Assembly (NCBI RefSeq): GCF_902500215.1
Contig: NZ_CABVOU010000046.1
Coordinates: 188,136-252,135, forward strand
Direction: 5' to 3'
DNA: 64,000 bases
DNA from: Halomonas lysinitropha
GTDB lineage: Bacteria; Pseudomonadota; Gammaproteobacteria; Pseudomonadales; Halomonadaceae
Of this stretch, positions 53,118-62,065 are shown one piece after another. Below the pieces are notes generated by a model, which saw nothing but the letters and a program-made list of their open reading frames with translations, had not been told where the DNA came from and did no database searches. A program made the position numbers and the translations under genes. How positions within the stretch are numbered: the first letter of the stretch is position 1; every line of letters starts with the position of its first letter.

Positions 53118-54406
53118 TGAACGTCCTGAAGACCACCTGGCTGGCTGCCACGCTGCTGTTGTTCACCAGCCTGGCGCAGGCCGCCGATCTGACCATAGAG
53201 ATCACCCGTGGCAGTGATCGTGCCACGCCCATCGCCATCGTGCCCTTTGCCGATGGCGACGACCTGCCCCAGGACATTGCCCAGATCGTCTCCGATGATC
53301 TGGAGCGCAGCGGCTATTTCGAGCCGCTGGAGCGCCGCGCCATGTTCGATCGTCCTGCTTCGCGAGAGGAAGTCCGCTTTGGTGAGTGGGGTGCCCTGGA
53401 CGTTCGATACCTGGTCGTGGGTCGGGTCAGTCGTGAGGACGATGGCTATCGCATCGGGTACGAGCTCATGGACGTCAGCGGCGAGCGACGCATGCTCGGA
53501 GAGACCGTGACCACGGGTCGCAGCGAGCTGCGTGACGCCGCCCACTACATCAGCGACCAGATCTTCGAGGCGATCACCGACATCCGCGGTGCCTTCTCCA
53601 CCCGCATCGCCTATGTGACCTCCAGCGGTATCGGTCCCGATACCCAGTATGCCCTGCATGTCGCCGATGCCGATGGCCGCAACAGCCAGCAGATCCTCTC
53701 GTCCGACGAGCCGATCATGTCGCCCGCCTGGTCGCCGGATGGTGGCAAGCTGGCCTACGTCTCCTTCGAGACCGAGCGCCCGGCGATCTATATCCAGGAT
53801 CTTGCCTCCGGCCGGCGCGTGCGTGCCACCTCCTTCGAGGGGCTGAACAGCGCGCCGACCTGGTCGCCGGATGGTCGCCGCCTGGCGATGGCGCTCTCCA
53901 AGGATGGCCAGCCCGAGATCTATGTGATGGACATCGGCGCGCGCGATGTCCGGCGTGTCACCAACAACTCCAGCATCGACACCGAGCCCGCCTGGTCGCC
54001 GGATGGCCGCAGCCTGCTGTTCACCTCGGATCGCAGCGGTGGCCCGCAGATCTACCGTCTCGACCTGGACAGCGGCGAGGAAGAGCGCTTGACCTTCACC
54101 GGCAACTACAATGCCCGCGCGCGTTTCGCGCCGGACGGCGAGGCGATCTTCCTGATCCACCGGGGCAACAATGGCTTTCAGGTAGCGCGCCAGGATCTGG
54201 AAAGCGGCCGCCTGGTGGCTCTGACCGAAGCCGGGCATGCCGAATCCCCCAGTGTCGCGCCCAATGGCACCATGGTAATCTTCGCCACCCGGCAGGCCGG
54301 CAATGGGGTGTTGGGTGGGATCTCAGCGGATGGGCGTGCCTCCTTTCGTCTGCCGGCAGCGCAGGGTGATGTCCGCGAACCCGCATGGTCACCGTTTCTG
54401 AACTGA
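53117..54406 (+). CDS. tolB: Tol-Pal system beta-propeller TolB
   Basis: A 429-residue periplasmic protein with signal peptide [20 protein letters not shown] ending in QAAD. The N-terminal domain (about 24-165) contains [21 protein letters not shown] six-bladed propeller follows, with repeats such as [31 protein letters not shown] and [20 protein letters not shown]. It binds Pal and is displaced by TolA. It is coupled to tolA by a 1-nt overlap and followed by pal after 23 nt. Confidence 0.96.
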   Translation: MNVLKTTWLAATLLLFTSLAQAADLTIEITRGSDRATPIAIVPFADGDDLPQDIAQIVSDDLERSGYFEPLERRAMFDRPASREEVRFGEWGALDVRYLVVGRVSREDDGYRIGYELMDVSGERRMLGETVTTGRSELRDAAHYISDQIFEAITDIRGAFSTRIAYVTSSGIGPDTQYALHVADADGRNSQQILSSDEPIMSPAWSPDGGKLAYVSFETERPAIYIQDLASGRRVRATSFEGLNSAPTWSPDGRRLAMALSKDGQPEIYVMDIGARDVRRVTNNSSIDTEPAWSPDGRSLLFTSDRSGGPQIYRLDLDSGEEERLTFTGNYNARARFAPDGEAIFLIHRGNNGFQVARQDLESGRLVALTEAGHAESPSVAPNGTMVIFATRQAGNGVLGGISADGRASFRLPAAQGDVREPAWSPFLN

Positions 54407-54429
54407 TGTAGCCCACAAGGAGTTTCACG

Positions 54430-54984
54430 ATGCAGCTCAAGCCCTATGCCAGAACCCTGGCCATCGCCCTGTCCCTGGCCTTCGTGGCCGGCTGTTCCAG
54501 CACCGGAGGTGGCCAGGACGGCGACTCGACAGGTGGCACTGGTGGCACCGGTGGCACCGATGGCGGTGGAGTCTCCACCGGAACGGCCGATGGCCGTGGC
54601 ATCAACGGCGACCGTGACGGTCGTGAGGGACAGCGAGCCACCACCGACGATCGTATCCCGCAGACCCGAACCATCTACTTCGAATACGACAGTGACGCCA
54701 TTCGTAGCGAGTTCGAGCCAGTGCTGACCGCTCATGCCCGTTTCCTGCGCGCCAACCCTAGCGCTAGCGTCGTTCTGCAGGGGCACACCGACGAGCGCGG
54801 CACGCGCGAATACAACCTGGCGCTGGGTGAGCGTCGTGCCGATGCGGTCGAGAGCTACCTCAATGTCCAGGGCGTTTCACCCTCCCAGGTCGAGGTGGTC
54901 AGCTACGGAGAGGAGCGTCCTGCAGCACGCGGTCAGAATGAGCAAGCTTACGCCCAGAACCGTCGAGTGGTCTTCGCCTACTGA
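54430..54984 (+). CDS. pal: Peptidoglycan-associated lipoprotein Pal
   Basis: A 184-residue outer-membrane lipoprotein. The lipobox is FVAGCSST (Cys about 22), followed by a flexible Gly/Thr/Asp-rich linker (about 25-70). The OmpA-like domain is marked by IYFEYDSDAIRSEFEP and LQGHTDERGTREYNLALGER, with the conserved diaminopimelate-binding Asp and Arg residues. It anchors the outer membrane to peptidoglycan. The linker is longer and more glycine-rich than in E. coli Pal. Confidence 0.96.
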   Translation: MQLKPYARTLAIALSLAFVAGCSSTGGGQDGDSTGGTGGTGGTDGGGVSTGTADGRGINGDRDGREGQRATTDDRIPQTRTIYFEYDSDAIRSEFEPVLTAHARFLRANPSASVVLQGHTDERGTREYNLALGERRADAVESYLNVQGVSPSQVEVVSYGEERPAARGQNEQAYAQNRRVVFAY

Positions 54985-55013
54985 GCCGGGCCGATTCCAC
55001 GAGGGAGAGAACG

Positions 55014-55793
55014 ATGAGACAGGGTCTTAAGAGACTGTGCGGCGCGGGAGCTCTGCTTCTCCCGCTGACCGTAGCGACGCCGCTTGTGGCGCAGCAGCCG
55101 GTGGTGGAGGACCTCACTGGACAATCCGAATCCGGTAGTTTCTATGACCAGGCGGCCACTCGTGAGGAGGCCGGCGGCAGTCTGGTGCTCTTCAACCAGG
55201 TCCAGAAGCACCAGGAAGAGCTCCGCCAGCTGCGCGGGCAGGTGGAGGAGCTGCGCCACCAGCTGGAGCAGCTGCGCCGTCAGACCCGCCAGCAATATAT
55301 GGACATCGAGGATCGCCTGATGGCGACGAGCGGCGGGGTCGACCAGGCCGTTCCGGCCGTGGACGAGGAGAGCGCCCGTCAGGTCGCCGAGGCTCCTTCG
55401 CCAAGTGCGGAGGAACCCGGCATACAGGAGGCCTACCAGGAGGCCTTCTCCCACGTTCAGGCCCGCGAATTCGGCCAGGCCATCAGTGCCTTCAACGCTT
55501 TCGTCAGCGAGCATCCCGATAGCCGTCTGACCGCCAACGCCCACTACTGGCTCGGCGAGCTCCATTCCGCCGAGGGCGAACTGGAGGCCGCCGATGCCGC
55601 GTTCCGTCGGGTCCTGGATGACTTTCCCGAGAGTAGCAAGGTGCCCGACGCTCTCTACAAGCTAGGCCTGCTCGAGGCTCGCCAGGGACGCCCGGAAGAG
55701 AGCCGGGCGCTACTCGACCGCGTACGCGAGGAGCATCCCGACAGCAGCGCCGCCGGTCTGGCCGACGACTTCCTCCGCCAGGCAGGCAACTGA
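55014..55793 (+). CDS. cpoB: Tol-Pal accessory protein CpoB
   Basis: A 259-residue periplasmic protein. After the signal peptide (ending about VAQQ), a coiled-coil trimerisation segment (HQEELRQLRGQVEELRHQLE) spans about 60-105. TPR repeats fill the C-terminal half, with YQEAFSHVQAREFGQAISAF, AHYWLGELHSAEGELEAADA and DALYKLGLLEARQGRPEES. CpoB links Tol-Pal to PBP1B during division. It is the last gene of the tol-pal operon. Confidence 0.94.
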   Translation: MRQGLKRLCGAGALLLPLTVATPLVAQQPVVEDLTGQSESGSFYDQAATREEAGGSLVLFNQVQKHQEELRQLRGQVEELRHQLEQLRRQTRQQYMDIEDRLMATSGGVDQAVPAVDEESARQVAEAPSPSAEEPGIQEAYQEAFSHVQAREFGQAISAFNAFVSEHPDSRLTANAHYWLGELHSAEGELEAADAAFRRVLDDFPESSKVPDALYKLGLLEARQGRPEESRALLDRVREEHPDSSAAGLADDFLRQAGN

Positions 55794-55807
55794 GGGACAA
55801 AGGAATA

Positions 55808-56575
55808 ATGATGACCTGCAAGATCGACTACCAGCCTGCGGCCGACCTGCTCGACGGCCGCATTATCCTGGTGACCGGTGCCGGGGATGGCATCGGTCGA
55901 GCGGCGGCGCTGACCTTTGCCGACCATGGGGCCACCGTGGTCCTGCTCGGGCGCACCATCAGCAAGCTGGAGAAGGTCTACGACGAGATTGAAGCCGCCG
56001 GAGGGCCCCAGCCGGCGATCTTTCCGCTGAACTTCGAGGGAGCCACGCTCAAGGATTACCACGATATGGCCGAGACCCTCGACAAGGCGTTCGGCCGCCT
56101 CGACGGGATCCTGCATAATGCTGGTATCCTTGGCCGCATCACGCTCTTCGAGCAGTACAACCCTGAACTCTGGGAGCAGGTGATGCAGGTCAACATCAAT
56201 GGGCCGATCTGGATGACTCAAGCGCTGATGCCATTGTTGAAGCGCTCGACGGATGCCTCGGTGATATTTACCTCCTCAAGCGTTGGGCGCCGTGGCCGGG
56301 CCTACTGGGGGGCCTACGCGGTATCCAAGTTCGCTACCGAAGGCTTCGTCGAGGTGCTGGCCGATGAAGTCGAGCACCTGGGGTCGGTACGCGTCAACAG
56401 CCTCAATCCAGGAGGCACGCGAACCGCCATGCGCAAGGCTGCCTATCCCGGCGAGAACGAGATGACGCTGCGGACTCCCGAAGAGATCATGCCCACCTAT
56501 CTGTGGCTGATGGGTCCGGACAGCCGCGGCCACAACGGCGAGAAGTTCGACGCCCAGCCACCGAAACATGGATGA
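55808..56575 (+). CDS. yciK: YciK-family short-chain dehydrogenase
   Basis: A 255-residue SDR. The cofactor motif is VTGAGDGIGRAAALTF near residue 23. NAGILGRITLFEQY is near 100. Catalytic Ser is in IFTSSSVGRRGRAY and Tyr/Lys in YWGAYAVSKFA. The GRRGRAYWGAY segment is a YciK hallmark. The physiological substrate is unknown. It is convergent with mupP-ubiG, which is the inverse of the Pseudomonas arrangement where ubiG, mupP and yciK are consecutive. It is 14 nt after cpoB. Confidence 0.87.
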   Translation: MMTCKIDYQPAADLLDGRIILVTGAGDGIGRAAALTFADHGATVVLLGRTISKLEKVYDEIEAAGGPQPAIFPLNFEGATLKDYHDMAETLDKAFGRLDGILHNAGILGRITLFEQYNPELWEQVMQVNINGPIWMTQALMPLLKRSTDASVIFTSSSVGRRGRAYWGAYAVSKFATEGFVEVLADEVEHLGSVRVNSLNPGGTRTAMRKAAYPGENEMTLRTPEEIMPTYLWLMGPDSRGHNGEKFDAQPPKHG

Positions 56576-56602
56576 TGACGGGCCGGGTCTCTCGAGGGCC
56601 AC

Positions 56603-57277
56603 TTACTTTCCTCGCCCGGTGTTTCTCAGGGCCGCCGCCAGCGCCTCGGCCGTATCGAACCAGAGGTCGGCGGGCCACCCTCGGTAGTCGTCCCCTTCCT
56701 CGATATAGCCATAGCCCACCGCCACCGCGGCCATGCCGGCCGCGCGTGCCGCCTGCATGTCGCGGCGGTGATCACCGATATACCAGCAGTCGGCAGGTGC
56801 CGCTCGGAGATAACGCGCGGCTTCTCTCAGGGGCTCGGGGTCGGGTTTCTTGACCGGCAGGTCGTCGGCGCAGAGCAGGGCGCCAGGGGTAAGCTGCAGC
56901 GCTTCGATCAGTGGCGCGGCATAGGCCCGAGGCTTGTTGGTCACGATTCCCCAGGGACGAAAGCTTGCCTCCCATTCGGCGAGCAGTCGTTCCAGCGGGG
57001 GAAAGACCCGGCTCTCCTCGGCTACCGCGCGACCGTACGCCTCGAGCAGGAAAGCACGCGCCTCGCCATGGCCCTCGGCTTCCTTGTCGAGACCCAGGGC
57101 CAGGGTTACCAGGGCACTGCCGCCGTTGGAGACCTGGGCGCGAATTACCCCATAGGGCAGGGCCGGCAGCCCATGATGGTGACGCAGGACGTTGGTGGCC
57201 CGGGCCAGGTCCGGTGCGGTATCCACCAGGGTGCCATCCAGGTCAAAGAGCAGGGCCTGGGGAAGGTGCCCGGTCAT
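56603..57277 (-). CDS. mupP: HAD phosphatase, probably N-acetylmuramic acid 6-phosphate phosphatase MupP
   Basis: A 224-residue HAD superfamily hydrolase. Motif I is [17 protein letters not shown], motif II is GIVTNKPR, and motif III/IV is KKPDPEP...[16 protein letters not shown]. By sequence alone it could be phosphoglycolate phosphatase (Gph). The coupling to ubiG (ATGA overlap at 57274-57277) and adjacency to yciK match the Pseudomonas locus where MupP works in peptidoglycan recycling, so I favour MupP. That choice is contextual. Confidence 0.82.
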   Translation of the reverse strand: MTGHLPQALLFDLDGTLVDTAPDLARATNVLRHHHGLPALPYGVIRAQVSNGGSALVTLALGLDKEAEGHGEARAFLLEAYGRAVAEESRVFPPLERLLAEWEASFRPWGIVTNKPRAYAAPLIEALQLTPGALLCADDLPVKKPDPEPLREAARYLRAAPADCWYIGDHRRDMQAARAAGMAAVAVGYGYIEEGDDYRGWPADLWFDTAEALAAALRNTGRGK

Positions 57278-58002
57278 CTCGTCGCTTCCCGGCGACAGTG
57301 CATCAGGTAGTTGACCGAGACATCGCGCGTCGACAGGGCATAGCGACGGGTCAGCGGATGGAAGACCAGGCCGTTCTGCTCGCGCACATCCAGCCCCGCC
57401 TCACGGCACCAGCCGGCCAGTTCCGAGGGGCGGATGAAGCGCCGGTAGTCGTGGGTGCCGCGAGGCAACATGCGTAACACGTATTCGGCGCCGAGCACCG
57501 CCAGCACATAGGCCTTGGGATTGCGGTTCAGCGTCGAGAAGAACACCTGGCCGCCGGGCTTGGCCAGAGTAGCGCAGGCGTGAACCACCGAGGCGGGGTT
57601 CGGCACGTGCTCGAGCATCTCCAGGCAGGTCACCACGTCGAACTCGCCGGGCTGGGTCGCCGCCATCTCCTCGACGCTGATATGGCGATAGCCGATGGCC
57701 ACCCCGCTCTCCTTGGCGTGTTGCCGGGCCACGGCCAATGGTGCTTCGCCCAGATCGATGCCGGTGACCTCGGCGCCACGGTGGGCCATGGCCTCGGCAA
57801 GAATGCCACCGCCACAGCCCACGTCGAGCACTCGTCGACCGGCCAGTCCCGCCCGGGCATCGATGAAGTCCAGCCGCAGCGGGTTGATGTCGTGGAGCGG
57901 CTTGAATTCGCCTTGTGGATCCCACCAGCGATCGGCCAGGGCCTCGAACTTGGCGATCTCTGCCTGGTCGACGTTATCCGCTTCCGGGTGGCTTGCACTC
58001 AT
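57274..58002 (-). CDS. ubiG: Ubiquinone biosynthesis O-methyltransferase
   Basis: About 242 residues from ATG 58002, with GGAG 7 nt upstream; the extended ORF is unsupported. The SAM-binding motif is [16 protein letters not shown] near residue 60. [20 protein letters not shown] at the N-terminus and [20 protein letters not shown] near 155 are UbiG signatures. It carries out both O-methylations in ubiquinone synthesis on the inner face of the membrane. It is translationally coupled to mupP. The 143-nt gap to galU has no clear feature. Confidence 0.94.
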   Translation of the reverse strand: MSASHPEADNVDQAEIAKFEALADRWWDPQGEFKPLHDINPLRLDFIDARAGLAGRRVLDVGCGGGILAEAMAHRGAEVTGIDLGEAPLAVARQHAKESGVAIGYRHISVEEMAATQPGEFDVVTCLEMLEHVPNPASVVHACATLAKPGGQVFFSTLNRNPKAYVLAVLGAEYVLRMLPRGTHDYRRFIRPSELAGWCREAGLDVREQNGLVFHPLTRRYALSTRDVSVNYLMHCRREATR

Positions 58003-58145
58003 CTGCTGTCTCCATGAAGTCGCTGAACTGACACGCTGGCAGGCCGGGCTCGGTCCGGTATCATGGGGCATTGTACCTGCTCCCGGGAGGGCATTCCCAC
58101 GCTTTCCCGATGGCCATATCTTCAAACAGTGACAGGGACCGCACC

Positions 58146-59036
58146 ATGATCAACAAGGCCGTTCTTCCCGTTGCCGGGTTCGGCACGCGCTGTCTCCCGG
58201 CTTCCAAGGCCATTCCCAAGGAGATGATCACCATCGTCGACCGGCCGGTGATCCAGTACGTGGTTCAGGAAGCCGTCGCCGCCGGCATCCGCGATATTGT
58301 GCTGGTGACCCATGGCACCAAGAGCGCCATCGAGAATCACTTCGACAAGCACTTCGAGCTCGAGGCGAGCCTCGAGGCCAAGGGCAAGACGGAACTGTTG
58401 GAGGAGCTACGCTCCATCGTGCCCGCGGACGTCAACATCATCAGCGTGCGCCAACCCGAACCGCTGGGCCTGGGTCACGCCGTGCTCTGTGCGCGCCCGG
58501 TGGTAGGTGACGTTGAGCCCTTCGTGGTCCTGCTGCCCGACGTGCTGGTCGACGGCGAGGGCATCAAGCCCAATGACCTGGCGGGAATGATCGCCGCCTT
58601 CGAGGCCAGCCATCACAGTCAGTTGATGGTCGAGGAGGTGCCCCACGACATGGTCCACAAGTACGGCATCGTCGACACCGGCGGCGAGCTCCCCGGCCCT
58701 GGCGAATCACGGCCCATCGCCGGCGTGGTGGAGAAGCCCCCCGTGGATGAGGCGCCTTCTGACCTGGCGGTGATCGGCCGCTATGTGTTGCCGGGCCGAA
58801 TCTTCTCGCTGCTTGCCGACACCCCGCCAGGCGCCGGCAACGAGATCCAGCTCACTGACGCCATCGAGACCCTGCGTCGCGAGGAAGGCGTTGACGCCTG
58901 GCGGATGCGTGGCAAGACCTACGACTGTGGCCACCAGCTGGGCTATCTGGAGGCGATCCTCGCCTATGGTCGCCGTCACCCGCGCTACGGCCGAGGGTTT
59001 CGTGAGCTGCTGACGCGCTACGCCGGAGAGGAGTGA
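58146..59036 (+). CDS. galU: UTP-glucose-1-phosphate uridylyltransferase
   Basis: A 296-residue enzyme making UDP-glucose. The nucleotide-binding start is [20 protein letters not shown], then [40 protein letters not shown] near residue 195 is diagnostic. UDP-glucose feeds polysaccharide and glycolipid synthesis. It is followed 5 nt later by the UDP-glucose-dehydrogenase homologue, which normally would use its product. ATG 58146 gives the canonical N-terminus. Confidence 0.95.
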   Translation: MINKAVLPVAGFGTRCLPASKAIPKEMITIVDRPVIQYVVQEAVAAGIRDIVLVTHGTKSAIENHFDKHFELEASLEAKGKTELLEELRSIVPADVNIISVRQPEPLGLGHAVLCARPVVGDVEPFVVLLPDVLVDGEGIKPNDLAGMIAAFEASHHSQLMVEEVPHDMVHKYGIVDTGGELPGPGESRPIAGVVEKPPVDEAPSDLAVIGRYVLPGRIFSLLADTPPGAGNEIQLTDAIETLRREEGVDAWRMRGKTYDCGHQLGYLEAILAYGRRHPRYGRGFRELLTRYAGEE

Positions 59037-59041
59037 CCTCC

Positions 59042-60331
59042 ATGCGGGTACTGATCCACGGCAGCGAGCTGGCCGCTGCCACCGCCGCGGCGGCGCTCTC
59101 CTGGGTCGGCCACCGGACCACCTGGCTGCCCCATGCCTCGGCTGACTGGCCAGCGCTCTCCGCCAGCGGCTGGCTGACCAGCGAACCGGAGCTGATGCGC
59201 CGGCTCGAGGAGGGATTGGACCAGGGCAGCCTGCGCCTGGTCGCCGACGAGCGTGACGCCGTCGGCGGCGAGCCCTACGACGTGTTCTGGCTCGCCGTCT
59301 CCCCGGACCAGCGCCAGGATGCGGCCGACAGCGTCGAGCGCCTGATGGACGGTCTCTGCCCGGGGGCGGTGCTGGTCAACAACTCCACCTTCCCGGTGGG
59401 CGAGACCGAGCTTTTGGAATCGCGCCTTGGCGGCTGCCGAGCGGTGGCCCTGGCCGACCTGCTCGAGGAGGGGCGCGCCTGGGAGACCTTCACCCGGCCC
59501 TCCCGCTGGCTGCTGGGCTGTGACGACGACAGGGCGGAGCGTCAGGTGCGCGAGCTGCTGCGCGCCTTCAACCGCCGTCGCGAGGTGTTCCAGCGCATGC
59601 CTCGGCGCGCCGCGGAGCTCACCAAGCTGGCTATCAACGGCATGCTCGCCACGCGCATCAGCTACATGAACGATATCGCCGGGCTGGCCGACAGCCTGGG
59701 AGTGGATGTGGAGTACGTCCGCCAGGGCATGGGCGCCGACTCGCGCATCGGCTACGAGTACCTCTACCCCGGCTGCGGCTTCGGCGGCCCCAACTTTTCC
59801 CGCGACCTGATGCGCCTGGCCGACGTCCAGTCGGCGAGCGGGCGCCACTCGGCGCTGCTCGATCAGGTGCTCGATATCAACGAGCACAAGAAGGAGACGC
59901 TGTTCCGCAAGCTCTGGGCGCACTTCCACGGTCGCCTGGAGGGTCGTTGCGTGGCCATCTGGGGGGCGGCCTTCAAGCCCGGCACGGCCCGCATTGATCA
60001 GGCGCCGGTGCTCACCTTGTTGCGCGCGCTCTGGGCCCAGGGGGTGCGGGTTCGCCTGCACGATCCGGCAGCGATCCCTGCGGTGCTGGCCGAGGTCGGC
60101 GAGCACCCGCTGCTCGAGGTGTTCCGGGGGGAGCCCCTGGAAGCCTGCGAGGGGGCCGATGCCTTATTGCTGGTCACCGAGTGGAAGGCCTACTGGAACC
60201 CCGACTGGACTCAGCTGGCCGAGCGGCTCGGCGAGAAGTTGCTGCTCGACGGACGCAACATCTACGATCCCGCTCACGTGGCCGCCTGTGGCATGCACTA
60301 TAGAGGCATCGGGCGACGCGCCGATCCCTGA
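59042..60331 (+). CDS. UDP-glucose dehydrogenase homologue lacking the catalytic cysteine
   Basis: A 429-residue member of the UDP-glucose/GDP-mannose dehydrogenase family. K195 and N199 (ELTKLAINGMLATRIS), the EEGRAWETF segment and the C-terminal WGAAFKPGTARIDQAP domain are conserved. The active-site segment, normally GFGGSCFPKD, reads GFGGPNFSRD, with Asn251 where the nucleophilic Cys should be and Arg for Lys; the Asp255 position is kept. The N-terminal Rossmann loop is HGSELAAA instead of a GxGxxG pattern. It is therefore probably not a four-electron UDP-glucose dehydrogenase. The gene is coupled to galU. GAGGAG precedes the ATG. Confidence 0.85.
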   Translation: MRVLIHGSELAAATAAAALSWVGHRTTWLPHASADWPALSASGWLTSEPELMRRLEEGLDQGSLRLVADERDAVGGEPYDVFWLAVSPDQRQDAADSVERLMDGLCPGAVLVNNSTFPVGETELLESRLGGCRAVALADLLEEGRAWETFTRPSRWLLGCDDDRAERQVRELLRAFNRRREVFQRMPRRAAELTKLAINGMLATRISYMNDIAGLADSLGVDVEYVRQGMGADSRIGYEYLYPGCGFGGPNFSRDLMRLADVQSASGRHSALLDQVLDINEHKKETLFRKLWAHFHGRLEGRCVAIWGAAFKPGTARIDQAPVLTLLRALWAQGVRVRLHDPAAIPAVLAEVGEHPLLEVFRGEPLEACEGADALLLVTEWKAYWNPDWTQLAERLGEKLLLDGRNIYDPAHVAACGMHYRGIGRRADP

Positions 60332-60369
60332 CCTTGCACCCGACAATAAGGTGCCGGAGCGCCGCGCGA

Positions 60370-60948
60370 TCAGCTGAAGTTCTGTGCGACGAAGTCCCAG
60401 TTGAGGACGCTCCAGATGTTCTCGAGGTACTTGGGACGCGCATTGCGGTAATCGATATAGTAGGCGTGCTCCCAGACGTCGATGGTCAGCAGCGGGGTCT
60501 GGCCGTGGGCGATGGGGGTATCGGCATTGCTGGTGTTGACGATGTCGACGCCGCCGTCGTCAGTCTTGATCAGCCAGGTCCAGCCCGAACCGAAGTTGCC
60601 CGCGGCCTGGGCGTTGAAGGTTTCCTTGAACGTGTCGAAGGAACCGAACTTGGCATCGATGGCCTCGGCCAGTGCGCCGCTCGGCTCACCGCCACCGTTG
60701 GGCGCCAGGCAGTGCCAATAGAAGGTGTGGTTCCAGACCTGAGCCGCCTGATTGAACAAGCCGCCGGAGGAGGACTTGATGATCTCCTCCAGTGACTTGT
60801 TGGCGTCGTCAGTACCGTTGGTCAGCTCGTTAAGCTTGTTCACGTAGGTCTGGTGGTGCTTGCCGTAGTGGTACTCGAGGGTCTCGGCGGAAATGTGCGG
60901 CTCCAGCGCGTTCTTCTCGTAAGGCAGTGCGGGCAGTTCGAATCCCAT
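60370..60948 (-). CDS. sodB: Iron superoxide dismutase
   Basis: A 192-residue enzyme converting superoxide to hydrogen peroxide and oxygen. Metal ligands are in [26 protein letters not shown] and the [13 protein letters not shown] signature. The [18 protein letters not shown] start and the [14 protein letters not shown] segment fit the Fe-type rather than Mn-type. It is cytoplasmic. It is convergent with the UGD-like gene, 38 nt apart, and has a 246-nt upstream gap. Confidence 0.95.
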   Translation of the reverse strand: MGFELPALPYEKNALEPHISAETLEYHYGKHHQTYVNKLNELTNGTDDANKSLEEIIKSSSGGLFNQAAQVWNHTFYWHCLAPNGGGEPSGALAEAIDAKFGSFDTFKETFNAQAAGNFGSGWTWLIKTDDGGVDIVNTSNADTPIAHGQTPLLTIDVWEHAYYIDYRNARPKYLENIWSVLNWDFVAQNFS

Positions 60949-61194
60949 CGAATCTCTCCTTGTCAGCAGCGGTCTTGGTACAGCACGCCGTGGCGCGCCA
61001 TCGGGTTAGCGGAGTTCAAGGCCCGGCAAGCTGGCGTTGACGTACTCCGTGCGTTCCGGTGACGAAAAACCTTACACTATCAAGTCGATGTGTCGGTGCT
61101 GTCGCGGCAGCATAGCACCCGGCTCTGGAGGCGCCAATCAGACGGCGCCTGCCGGCGGCCCCGGCCACCCTGTTTTCCAGAGAAGGAGTTCGCC

Positions 61195-62037
61195 ATGGCA
61201 GAGCGCCCGGATGCCTCCCGGTACAGCCGGCCGATCGTCCCGGACCCGGATGCCAGTCTCTCGGCGCCCCGTTGGCGTCAGCCCCCGCCACCGCGAGTCT
61301 GGCCGTTATGGCTGCTGGTGGTGTTGCTGATTGCCGCCGGTGTCGCCCTTTCCTGGGTCGGCTGGCAGGAGCGCACCCGCCTGCAGGCGGAGCTCGCTCG
61401 AGTCAGCGGCGAACTCTCCAACGTGCATGCTCGCTTCGATGCGGAAGAAGGGCGAGGAGAGGCTTTCGCTATGTTTCAGGAGCGCATGGACGAGCTCGCC
61501 AACCTGGAAGCCGAACTCGATGCCGTCATCGACGAACGCCTGGCGACGCTCAATACGCAACAGGAACAGCGCCTGACGCCTATCGAGAACAGGGTGACGT
61601 CTCTCGAAGAGTCTACGACGTCTCTCGATGACCGGCTCGCCGCTCTGAGCGACGAGAACGATACGCTGGCTGCCATCCTGGCCGCGTCCCGCACCTCCCT
61701 GGATGCCCTGGAGCGGGCGGGCGAGGGGGGGCGAGCCGCACTTCAGGAGCGGCTCGCCGCGCTCAATGAGGCCCACGAGGCAGCGCTGGATGAGCTGAAT
61801 GAGCTGGACGGGCGCCTTGCCCGCCAGCGTGATGCCCAACTGTCGCGTCTGACCGCCCAGGAAGAGGCATTGTCAAGCCTCGAGGCCGACGTTGAAGCGA
61901 TGGCGGGATCACGCGATGATGCGCAGGAACAGAGGGAAATGCTGGGCAACCAGATTCGAGATATCGAGTCCGAGCTGCGTGAGCTGCGCCAGTCGCAGCT
62001 TGTCATGAACGCCCAGCTCGAGGCCCTGCGCGAATGA
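61195..62037 (+). CDS. Membrane-anchored coiled-coil protein upstream of tamA
   Basis: A 280-residue protein I do not recognise. ATG 61195 has AAGGAG upstream. A proline-rich cytoplasmic N-terminus (about 1-34) precedes a single membrane helix (about 35-56). The remaining 220 residues form an almost continuous Glu/Leu/Ala-rich coiled coil (for example LANLEAELDAVIDERLATL and SSLEADVEAMAG). It has no cysteine. The ATG of tamA is 29 nt after its stop, so they are likely co-transcribed. Possible roles are as a periplasmic spacer or adaptor associated with TamAB, but nothing in the sequence proves this. Confidence 0.75.
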   Translation: MAERPDASRYSRPIVPDPDASLSAPRWRQPPPPRVWPLWLLVVLLIAAGVALSWVGWQERTRLQAELARVSGELSNVHARFDAEEGRGEAFAMFQERMDELANLEAELDAVIDERLATLNTQQEQRLTPIENRVTSLEESTTSLDDRLAALSDENDTLAAILAASRTSLDALERAGEGGRAALQERLAALNEAHEAALDELNELDGRLARQRDAQLSRLTAQEEALSSLEADVEAMAGSRDDAQEQREMLGNQIRDIESELRELRQSQLVMNAQLEALRE

Positions 62038-62065
62038 CTTGTCGCCAGTTCAGGAAGCGTTAGCA

